Positions 1 through 10,700 of a stretch of DNA of 64,000 nucleotides are shown piece after piece (the first letter of the stretch is position 1; every line of letters begins with the position of its first letter). The translations under genes were made by a program, and so were the position numbers. The notes beneath the pieces are model-generated. The model did no database searches, had not been told where the DNA came from, and saw only the letters and a list, made by a program, of their open reading frames with translations. Source of the stretch: Xiphophorus maculatus (lineage: Eukaryota > Chordata > Actinopteri > Cyprinodontiformes > Poeciliidae); contig NC_036460.1 of NCBI RefSeq assembly GCF_002775205.1, positions 17,574,402-17,638,401 on the forward strand, in the 5' to 3' direction.

Positions 1-245
1 GAGAACGACTGCAGAAGTACGAACAATTTTCTGAAAACACCAAATTTCATCCAAAAAGTTCAAGAGTAAAAGAATGAAAATGTACGTTAGTCGTATTCCA
101 TTGTAATTTTAAACAATAGTAGCAATAGTATTACAATTACATGCTTTTCTGACATTTAGCAGTCCTAATGCTGCACAAATATGGAATTGGAACTAAACAT
201 TGTTTATTACATTTTTTCCCTCTTCCTACATCGTGCTTGGTGCAG

Positions 246-2045
246 CGGTGTTGGAGCTGGTGCGAGTGGTGACCCAGTGTGGCCACCTGGTGGGCGACAC
301 CATCGTTCAGGGCAGCGCCACCTCTCACATGGTTCCTGTGGAGCAAGCAGACGGTAGGTGTGTGTGTGTTGCAGTTGTGAGAGATGGATGGTGTCTCCTG
401 ATGTGAATCTGTGGGTGAGGCAGATGTTTACATGCCCTGATGTGTCTCTGAGGTTCTTTCTTCACATGGGTTCATTAAGGCTGAGCAGAATAACAGTTGT
501 GTTTATGTAATGCAATGTAATAGGCAGCACCGTCGCGACGCCCACTAATATAACACACCGCACATAGGGCACCAGGTGGCCGGGGGGCACCATTAAATCT
601 GTCCTGTGAAAAATCATTATATTTAATCATAGTAACAACATGTTTAAATAAAAAGAACTTGATAGAAAACTGCTCAGCAATACAAAAGTAGCTAATTTGC
701 AGGTCTCCCCTGTGCTGCACCAAAGTGCAGGACCTGAGAGGTCACAACAAGACATGATCATCTTTTTATTGCTTTGTAAAAATGTTCTTTTTTTATTACA
801 ATGTTCACATTGCAGTCAGAAATAGCTTTTGGACGCGTTTCAGGCAAGAAGCTCCTAACCTTGCAGCCAAGTAATGTTTTTTTTCCCCCCCTTCAGACTG
901 CAAGTCTAAACATGCCTGAAAATAATAGATCTGTGGCTGGCAGCCAGGACTTCACACGACTTCAAACGCAGAACTGAAACCGGACTGATATCCGAATCTT
1001 CTGAGAAATTCAATGTAGAGTTTTCATTAATTTTAATGATAGATTTTTTTTTAATTACTATTATTTTGACCACAAATGAAAGTAGTCAAAACTAAACAGA
1101 GTTCCTGAAAACAAGCAGGTAGTGCAGTAAAACACTTATTCTTACTAACCGTTTTTGAAATCGGATACTAATTCATAAGTTAACATGTAGTTAAGTTTGA
1201 TACAATTCAGATTACATTAACTGCTCCCAGAGCACTGCTCACCCCATCTCACCTGGATTACGATGTAAGAAAAAAAATGACTAAGTCTTACACACTTTTG
1301 AGTTAACAGTGAGAAGGATACATTGTTTATAAGTTATATTCTTAATTGTATATGAAAACAAAAGGATTTATTTTGTAATTATTGAGGAAGGGGCAGGTTT
1401 TTATAAGGTTTTTCTGCTTCCTGCTCCGTGTCTCTCATGTAGATGAATTGCAGCAAGACAATGCTTTTGTACATTAGTGATGAAACGTGTTTTGTTGAGT
1501 GAATAAACTTATTGATTGATGTAACATGATGATTTCTTCAGCTTCTATCATCAGTACAACTCCTCCTCCTTCATGTTTTATTTTTTATTTTTTAACCAAA
1601 ACTGTCTGGTATTGTTTTGTAAAATTGATTGTTTAGACTTCATGTTAACTCCTCACTCATCCCGTTCCATAAATCTACCCCACACACTCCTCCGTATTGT
1701 ACAAACTGTTAAACTGTATTTCTCCCTCAGCCACCAAATATTTGTTGAACATTTGAAACATAAGAGCTGGTTTATATTTAGCCCTATTCCATAATTTTAG
1801 TGTTTTTGTTTTAAATATACGAGTTTGTGTGTTCCCTGGAACCTGTATTGTATAGTATTCTGATTGCTGTCCTTTGAAATATATAGAATGGTTGTAAGTG
1901 TTATTCTAAACGTCCACACCATAACTCTTGTAAGGAAATACCAGAGATTAATACAAAAGGAGCTAAGTTGCATCAAAATATGTCAGCAGTTCTGATGGAA
2001 CTTGATTCATTTTGGGTTAGCAGCAGATTTTTTTGGTTCATAAAC

Positions 2046-2113
<68 letters not shown>

Positions 2114-5100
2114 CCAATTAACTGAAAAAAACCTCCCCACTAAAATAAATGTTTGATATTTGAATTTATTGAGATGTGCCCTTATGTCTCCAACTTTTGC
2201 CTAATTACTAATTACCGTAAATTCAAAATTACCTTAGTGCCACTAGAAAATAGTTTGAATTTGTTGTTGGAATTAATTTAATGCCTTGGGGGATTTTTTT
2301 TTTTTTTTTTTACTATTTGAGAATCCGATCAGCAGTCAGAGTCTGACTGACTGATCAGTTCGTCATTAACTGTGACACAATGAAGTGAACAGGGGATAAA
2401 AACTGAATGAAACCAGCATGCTGCTGTCCTCCACTCTGCATTTATCATGTCAGGATTTCTGCTGCTTTTTTATGTTCCTGTGTCTCCGAGTCCGAAACAT
2501 TAACCCGTCTGTCCTGCGTGTTCTGTTTTTCGCTGCAGCGCTGTCGGAGAGCGTGAAGACGTGCGGATCAGAAGCTCTGGCTCTGCTGGGCCAGATGAAG
2601 CAGCAGGACAGGCTGGCAGCAGCCGACTGCAGCAAGCTGAGGGCGGCTCTGGAGGCCATCCTGACCACAGCGGAGGTCCGAGTCACTCCGATTATCGAGC
2701 GTTTGATCTGATCAGCGTGCGTCGCTATACGTGTCTCATTCTCGTTCCAGAAGCTGCGCCCGCGGGGCTTGGAGCTGCAGCAGGGGGAGCTGGGAGATCT
2801 GGTGGAGCAGGAAATGGCTGCCACTTCAGCCGCTGTGGAGTCCGCAGCCGCCAGGATAGAGGTGAATGACTCCGCCTCTTCAGCCACCCCCGATTCACTT
2901 CAGAACTGTAATGACTGGAAAATGTCTTTGTTTTTCCCTCCCCTGTGCCTCTGTGTCCTGACAGGAAATGCTGAACAAGTCCCGAGCGATTGATACAGGA
3001 ATCAAGATGGAGGTCAACGAGAGGTAAATCTCAGATCAGAGGAAGATCGTTGAGCTTGCTGGGAGTTAATTTTTCTTTCAATAAACTGTGGCCCTGAGAC
3101 ATAACTGGATTTATGCAGAGCTCATCATGAGCTGGGAGTAAAAGTTGGTCATTAAACCCTCTGGTCTGAAACATTTTAATCACATTTTACTTCTGAGTAA
3201 ACGGCTTCAGCACCCAAATTATTGCTCAGAATTTAACATTGTATCAAAGCAGCTAAAACTACCTGGTTCATTAGTTGTCAAGCATTCCTGCTGCATCCCT
3301 CACTGGCGTTTTAACCTGGAGTGTTTCTCCAGCACCTGCAGCAGGTCACCGTTCATATTCTGTGCTCTGTCGCCCCCTGCAGGATTCTGGCTTCCTGCAC
3401 AGAGCTGATGCAGGCGATCAAGGAGCTTATTTTGTCTTCGAAAGATCTGCAAAGGGACATTGTGGAGAGTGGAAGGGTGAGTTTTACCCAAGACTCAGTT
3501 GTATGGAATCTAATTCTGTTGTTTTCCAAGCATTTGTGTGATTAAGAAAAGTTTCCACACATAATTTCATATTAATAAATATAGCTGATCACAGATTGCA
3601 GTGTAAAGTTGACAAAGTTTGAAAATGCTTTTTGCTAAATTATTTTGAACTGTTTTAAATCTGGGAATCAGAATGGAAACTATAAACTATATTTAAACCT
3701 GGTTTAAATAACTATCAGGATGTTAAATTATGTTTAAATTAAGCCCAGATGGCAGCAACTAATTTTAATAGACTCTAATTTTATGCAGTTGCTTCAATAT
3801 AAGTTAACTATTTTTAATTTAATTTAATATAATTTTATTGAATGTAATTATATTAATGTTAATTTAGTTACATTTAATTTCAGTCTGCTCCTTTGCCGGA
3901 GAGTAAATGAAGTGATAAATGTTTCACTGTGTAGCCGCTTTTGCTCTTCTGTCCACCAGGGGGCAGCTTCCATGAAGGAATTTTATGCCAAGAACTCCCG
4001 CTGGACCGAGGGCCTGATCTCTGCCTCCAAAGCTGTCGGATGGGGCGCCACGGTCATGGTGTAAGTATGAAAAGACTTCTGTCTGCTCGGTCGGCAGTGT
4101 GGGCCGCCGGCCTCGTTCTGAGACTCCTAAATATGCAGAAGCTCATTCAGTGTATAATGAAACGAACGTATTTAAGTCGTGTTGCAAGTATGCTTAATCA
4201 TTTACCCCGTGTATAATCCCTCTGGTGTCACCAAAGTGCTCTTAAAGCGCCCTCTAGTTCATTTTGAGCTAATTTAGTTGTTTGATTCCCAGTGACGCTG
4301 CCGACATGGTGGTGCAGGGAAAAGGGAAGTTTGAGGAGCTGATGGTGTGCTCCCATGAAATCGCTGCAAGCACAGCACAGCTAGTGGCTGCTTCAAAGGT
4401 AAACAATCAACACTCTATTTTCCTTTTCTTCCTGCACTTTTGTTTCTAGGTTTTTTTTTGTTGCTTTTTACATTTGGATTCTTGTTGGTTGCTGTCAATA
4501 TTGCCTCTCCTTTCCTGTAGGTGAAGGCAGATAAAGACAGCGCTAACCTGCACCGACTGCAGCAGGCGTCCCGCGGCGTCACCCAGGCAACCGCCGCTGT
4601 TGTGGCCTCCACCAAGTCTGGGAAATCCCAGATTGAAGATACAGGTGAGACGCAAAGCCTCATCTTGTTTCTCACCGGCTTGCTTTTTATGAACTTATTC
4701 TTTTATTTTTCTAAGTAAATGTCACACAGTGGAGAAAATGTTCAGTTTAATTTGTTTAAATGTGTGTCTAGAAACAATGGACTTCTCCAGCATGACTCTG
4801 ACCCAGATCAAGCGACAAGAGATGGACGCACAGGTAACCTTGAGTAAAAATGACACACGGAAAAATCAAAACAGAAATTTAACATGATCTGATTGCTTTT
4901 ATTTAACAGAAAAGTAAGCATTCCTGTTGTTGATACAGAGTTTTTAGCAAAAATATAGAATGTAGAGGTAATTTTATATAAACATGCTTATTGACTTGAA
5001 TAACTCTATACATTAATTCAATAGAATAGTCCAAAAAAATCATACTATTATTCTTTACCCCCTAACGATTTTCTGTTTCTGTTTATTTTTTTCACACTTT

Positions 5101-5766
5101 AATGTTTTAGATCAAACAAATATTAATATAATCCAAACGTAACCTGAGTAAATGCAAGAGACGGTTTTCAAATTCTGATTTCTTTTATTGAGCAACAAAA
5201 ACCTTCCGTAGCAATTTTTAAGTAGCGAAAAATTGATGAGGAGATTCACCCCAGAATGGCTAAAACAAAAACAAACTAACAGAATGAAAGTTTTAGAGCG
5301 GCCTAGTCAAAGTCTAGACTTGAGATCTTGTGCCATGACATCAATGCCTGAAGGCCCTCCAATGTGGCTGAAATGAAAGCAACTTCCCTTTTGAGGTTCT
5401 TGTAGTTTCTACTTGCAATAAGAAAGAAATCTGTAAGGGTCCCAACACTTTTTTTTGTTTGTTTGTTGTAACTGCTAAAAACCCAGAACCGAATTGCTAA
5501 TGAAATCCTGTTTGTCTTCAGGTTCTGGTTCTGGAGCTGGAGACCCGCCTGCAGAAGGAACGGGAGCGTCTGGGCGAGCTGAGGAAGAAGCATTACGAGC
5601 TGGCCGGTGTAGCAGAGGGCTGGGGCGAGGAAGAGGAAGGTGAATATTATTTTTTTTTAAAAAAACAACACACGGGGGGAACCACATTCCTGGGAAGATT
5701 CCTGGAAGTAATGTGGCTTAAATGTTTGGAATTTCTTCCTCTTCTTCCTCTGCAGGCACGGGATGA
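246..5766 (+). CDS. hip1: Huntingtin-interacting protein 1, C-terminal part (window starts inside the gene)
   Basis: HIP1 is an endocytic adaptor that links clathrin, AP2 and phosphoinositides to actin. Only the 3' exons are present, giving 342 residues plus the stop. Exons read from splice sites and frame are 246-353, 2539-2675, 2751-2861, 2965-3023, 3383-3476, 3960-4060, 4293-4398, 4521-4644, 4772-4833, 5522-5639 and 5756-5766 (TGA). They encode the end of the coiled-coil linker and the whole THATCH/I-LWEQ actin-binding helical bundle (for example FYAKNSRWTEGLISASKAVG and VVQGKGKFEELMVCSHEIAA). The last segment reads GELRKKHYELAGVAEGW, which is the HIP1 form; the paralogue HIP1R has a different ending, so hip1 is preferred. 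The protein stops a few residues later (EEEEGTG), so the tail is shorter than in mammals. All introns are GT-AG. The upstream ENTH/ANTH and clathrin-binding exons lie before position 1. Confidence 0.95.
2047..2113. repeat. (TTA)n microsatellite in a hip1 intron
   Basis: About 22 uninterrupted TTA units lie in the 2.2-kb intron between the first two hip1 exons of this window. The rest of that intron (354-2538) is AT-rich with a poly-T run near 2294-2311, and I see no other gene in it. Confidence 0.97.
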
Positions 5767-6490
5767 AACCCCACTCCTCTTCCTCCTCCTCCTCCACCCG
5801 TAGACCTTCTCCTCTCCACCTCCTTTTATTTATAGACACGCTTCTCTGTTTTATTTTCCGCCTTCCCTCAGATTTATCTGCTGGTTAAATCTAAGCCAAA
5901 TGAAAAGGTGCTTCTTCTTTTTTCCAATCCCTCTCGCTTCTTTGTACACGCCAGCCAGAGTTTCACAGAGGTGCTGCGGCAGCAGGTGGGGGTCAGGATG
6001 GAGGAGCGCCGCCTCACTTCTCCGCTGCAACACCGTGTTTGTCTCCAGTCCCTGTTTTAATGACTGCGCAGCATCGAGGAGTCGCACAGGATACAACACG
6101 AGCACAAGGGGCCCAAACTCTCAGAGAGTGGGGGTGGATCACGGTGTCTCCATGCAGCTCCGCTGCTGCACTTTCTCTTCTGTCTGCCGGTGTCTGATGC
6201 GCGCTACGTCACGAGCTGAATCAGCTGAAGGAGCTTCCTCCACGCAGTTGCTCTCCAGTTTCTTCCTCTTCTGTTCCCACTGTGACTTTTTTAAAGGCCG
6301 AACGGCTTCCGGGCTTTCTGCCTTCCGCGTCCGCACCATTGTAACGACCGGGACTGTTAAGCTAAACGACCCTCGTCCCTCCACTTTATTTTTAAAGGTC
6401 CTTTTTTACTGTACCGGGTAAAAATAGTCAGCATTACGAGGATATGGAGCTTGGAGGTAGAGGTTGCTGCACAAAACACTAACAAGACGT

Positions 6491-6545
6491 TCTTTTTTTT
6501 CTTCTTCTTCTTCTTCTTCTTCTTCTTCTTCTTCTTCTTTTTTTG
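6491..6545. repeat. (TTC)n/poly-T tract
   Basis: About 13 TTC units flanked by T runs lie within the probable hip1 3' UTR. Both strands give spurious open frames here (poly-Phe and poly-Lys), which are artefacts of the repeat. Confidence 0.95.
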
Positions 6546-7367
6546 CAATGTATTTATAAATCAGAATGATGCAAAGTTTGATATTTCATTGACATTTAAT
6601 GCATCGGTTCAGATCTGGGATCCAATCACGTCAAGAGATGAAGCTCGTCTTCAGGAACTTTCTGATCATTTAGAGGAATCTGCATAAGAAGCATTTGCTT
6701 TCAAACATTTTATCACTGATCACCTCCACAGTACAAAAAGTTGGTGCATTAACGGATTCCTTAAGACCATGTAGCTGTGGGCATAAACTGTAAGCCATTT
6801 GTTGTTGCAAAGAACTGTTTGCTTTTCTTTCTACATGAAGATCCGGTGCACCTGAACGCCACACGGCTTTTATTCCCCTGCTTCTCTCTGCTCAGACTAA
6901 TGAAGCGACTCTTTAAGTTGGACTCTCCGAGAAGAGCAGGCGCTTTTATTTTTTGTTTGTTTGATTCTCTTTCTCGATTCTAGCCAACACCTTTTTACCT
7001 TCCTCCTGTGTGTTCACGCCGATGACGATTCTGTGTCTTAACGCTCAGCCTCACTTGATGCTGTTGTTTCTTTTTTGTTTTCTTTTTAACAGGCGCTGCT
7101 CGGTTTGAATTGGATCATTTTTCTTCCACGTAAAAGAGAAAACAGGGAGGTAGTCGGAAGAAAAATAGATATTGCCATCTGCTGCTCCAACCAGGTTAAA
7201 GCAAGCATCATTTTCTGTACTGTTACTTCCAGGTTGTTGTATTTAATCTCAGTTTTCACCTGGAGAATAATATATAGTCCAAAAAAAATGGGCAGAAATC
7301 TCCTTACAGTGGTATCTCAAGTGTCTTGAAAGGTAAAAGTGCACACAACTTAAGTGATGTTTGGTTT

Positions 7368-7470
7368 TCTTTATTGAAAACCAATAAAGGTTTTATTGGT
7401 TTTCAAAACCCTTTATTGAAAACCAATAAAGGTTTTCAATAAAGGGTTAAACCAATAAAGGTTTTCAATC
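7368..7470. repeat. Palindromic array of TTTATTG / CAATAAA units
   Basis: The segment is built from alternating orientations of a unit like TTTATTGAAAACCAATAAAG and its inverse, so much of it can fold back on itself. It contains at least four AATAAA hexamers on the plus strand and several TTTATT (AATAAA on the minus strand). It sits about 240 bases before the last candidate polyA signal of hip1. Whether it acts in 3'-end formation is inference. Confidence 0.85.
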
Positions 7471-7706
7471 TTTATTCTTTGCTCAGATGCTTTTTATAGA
7501 CTAACCTTTTTTTTTTAATTTTATTCCTTTGGTCCCTTTATTGTTTTGGGGTTTGTGTCTATAGATCCACCAGCTCAGCCAGCCTTTTTCAAACTGCCTC
7601 ATACTGTAGTCAGAGACAGATACTCACATAGCAACATTGAAATATGTCTTTGTATATTATACTAAACCAATGTTGGTGGGTGTGTTTTTATTTTTCCAGT
7701 TTTTGA

Positions 7707-7712
7707 AATAAA
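7707..7712 (+). terminator. Polyadenylation signal AATAAA, candidate for hip1
   Basis: A canonical AATAAA followed by a T/GT-rich stretch lies 1.94 kb after the hip1 stop codon, at the boundary with gene-free DNA. It is the preferred distal site; alternatives exist in the array just upstream. Confidence 0.5.
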
Positions 7713-7735
7713 TACTTTGATTCATTAATACAGAC

Positions 7736-10700
7736 TGACGACTGAATGTAGTGTCTCTTTTTCCCCCCCCCCCCCTCAAGTAATTGTTTTGTTACGAGGG
7801 GTGAAGTGAGCCAGTGTTTTATCTATTGCGTCTAACATCGACCATTCAACCTTTTCGCTTTAGCTGCCACCAGACTGAAAATGTAGTAAAACTCAGAAAT
7901 TCTGCTTTTCAGAAGAGAAAAGAAAACGGATTCTTAAGAGAGAAATGTGATGTTATTGCCGATGCTTCATGCGTCACCAAATCTGACCCGCTGTAGCTTT
8001 TTACGTGGCTTTCTAGACTCCAAATTGCATCAATAAGACCCTCTAGTTTTTCCACAAATCCACAAAATCAACAGATTCCCAAATTCTTTCTGATTTTACT
8101 GGCATTTTTTCCTTAAACTTGGCCAAACTTTGCGTTTGAGTGACACCCACCTCAGCCTTACTTGATGTCAAGTTATCTGTGACCGATACGATGAATAAAA
8201 AGTCCCACTTAACATCGCATATTAGCGCAAATATCGTAAAAAGTCCTTACAATTGTTCCAAAATTAGCGCCGCGGAATTTGTGATTTTGAATCCAAATAA
8301 AATTTTAAAAAGTCACAAATTCCTGGCTGGACTGATCAGTGGGAAAAGATGTTCAATATTATTTTATTTTAAGAAACACTTATTGAATAGTGAAACTGCT
8401 ATTTATTAATATTTTTAGCAATTTAATGGGTTTTATCAAAAACATTTGGACATTCAGAGCAGCAGAAATTGTTAGAGCTTCATGGCAAAGGCTTGAATAT
8501 TTACGTAAATGCTTTCTATTTTTAATAAAACGAAAGCAAAACACCACAATGGTGTATTTGTTTGTAGCATTTTGAGGAAAGAGATTAACTTAATATAATT
8601 TAGGATAAGGCTGTAAAACAGAACCCTGTGACTACCGTACTTTGCAGATGAACCATAAACGTGAAGAATAGAGGAAATTCTAGTTTTTGTTTTTTTTTTT
8701 CAAATGTTTCACTGAAGAAACAAGAAACGAAGTCAATAAGATAATTGTTTAACTTATAACTTTAGTGATAAAACATTAAGGGAAAAGCAAGGACTCTGCT
8801 TGCGTGAAGCAGTGCCACAAAGCAAGCAGGAGGAGTTGGCATTGGTGAATAAAACTATGAAAATGTGATTCAGCTTTGAGTGAGCAAGCTAGTTTTAAAA
8901 ATCCTCTCACCAATTAACGGTTGCTCGACATTATTCCAAATATATGGACCCGTTCTTCAAACTAACATGTTTTTTTTTTTCTTTTTCTTGATATCTGCTG
9001 AGAGGAGGTAGTGTGCAGAGCGGAGCAGTGACGTTTCCCTCTGTGCTGCTGTCCTGTCGCAGGCAGAATGTGCTGGGTGTTGCCTGTAAGGAAGGCAGAG
9101 CCTCAACTATTTATAGCCTCTGCAGTCCGGAGCTCGCCGTCCTTACAGCAGGTCTCCTGGCAGCAGCGAGAGTCTCTACAGATTCAATAAAGAATGCTGG
9201 AAAAAGAACTATTCAGATTCCTTGAACCTCTTCACCACAAGCTTCAGTGTATTTTATTGGATTTTATTAAGATTTTATTTGGCAGACCAACACAAAGTTT
9301 TCAAAAATGTTGCATATATCTTTAATCTAGTCCAGGTTATTGCCTTCACAACTTACCTGATTATTAAATGTTGTAGTATAACCCACCTTTTATGTCGAGG
9401 TGTCAGAGGTTTTCTTTTCAGGGGCTCACGAAGTAACGAACAGCATCATAAAGACCAAGAAACATGTCGGGCAGGTCAGAGAGGAAGTTGTGAAGAAGTT
9501 TATGGAAACTCTCAAAGAGCACAGTTTAAATCATCATTCTATAAATAGTGTGACACAACTGCAAAGCTGCTGTATCACGGTCATCCATCTAAACTGACAG
9601 GCCGAACATCGGGATTAATTATCAGTGAAGCAGCCAAATGGGTCCCATGGTTACTCTTGTGGATCTGCAGGTTGCAAAACATAATTTATTGTTGGGGGGT
9701 TGTCGGGGGGAGGCCAAAAGAGTTCCTGTTTGCAGTTTTCCATGAGCCGTAGGGAGTGGGACACAGCAAACCTGAGGAATAAAGTGTTTTATTCAAATGG
9801 AACCAAAATGTTGCGTTTTGGCCTACATGCAAAATCCTGTGTGGCTAAAACATGGTGGTGGCAGCATCATGTTGTGGGAATACTCTACTTCTGTTGCAAC
9901 AGAGAAACACTTACAAAAGACTTGAGTCAGGGGACTATAACACAGTAGCACAGTCTGACTCATTATTGCCAAAGCGTCGAGTTATCCAGGTTTAAGTTTT
10001 GATCCAGACCTAAATGGTGCATTTTCTGCTCCAAAGCAGCAAGAATTATTATTATTTTTTTGCTATCTTTTAAATCGAACTCAATCTATAGTCAGGTTTA
10101 TGAGTTAATCTGACTTTTTGGAAGAAAATGCAAACAAAATATATTTTTAGCCCTCACTGTAGATTATAGTTGTGTTTTTACTGTGAAACAAAGGAGGTCA
10201 GTGAACCCTTCCGCTGGGCAGGCTGTACAGCAGAAGAAAACCACAAAACAGTTTATTCCTCTAATTAGCGAAAGTGCATTGAAAAGATTTCTGTGACAAA
10301 ACCCACCTGCCAGTTTCCTTTTGTGCCAAAGCGTCCCACTGACCTCCAGAGGCTTGTCACAACAGAGTACCCGCCTCATGATCACGTACCGCAGCACCAG
10401 GGTGGGCTTAAGTGCTGCTTTCTAAAAATAGATGCTTTACCTTCCAGCTGACATAAAATTCTTCCTGCAGCTGTTTTTGAGATCCAGGAAATGTTTGATG
10501 AGAAGGCGGCTCTTCTGGTCCACTGTTGTTACGCTTGATAAAATAGTGGGTGGATGGACCGGGTTCTGCTTCTTTACCTCATATCTGTATTACTTTTTCT
10601 GTCCGCCTAAGTGGAGTTTCTTCCACTTGTTTTGATCATGTTGTGCTACAAGGTTCTGTTTTAGTGTCTACAGTTTTTCCATTACATCTGCTTCCACTTT

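Larger units (their letters stand above)
5767..7735 (+). other. hip1: Probable hip1 3' UTR
   Basis: After the TGA at 5764-5766 no further coding exon is recognisable, and the first well-placed polyadenylation signal before gene-free DNA is AATAAA at 7707-7712. The interval holds a (TTC)n tract at 6501-6540 and the palindromic AATAAA-rich array at 7368-7470. The long open frames here (for example 5900-6421) look like chance frames in UTR: they have no recognisable homology. The end of the UTR is inferred, and an earlier cleavage site inside the array is possible. Confidence 0.55.

Noticed and set aside
1968-2156. Poly-isoleucine open frame
   Set aside because: Pure consequence of the (TTA)n microsatellite in a hip1 intron.
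246-5766. hip1r instead of hip1
   Set aside because: The C-terminal RKKHYELAGVAEGW and the surrounding residues follow HIP1; HIP1R diverges here and has a longer, different tail. The neighbouring por and tmem120a also fit the HIP1 locus.
5900-6421. 173-codon plus-strand frame downstream of hip1
   Set aside because: Lies in probable 3' UTR, has no recognisable domain and no splice or start support.
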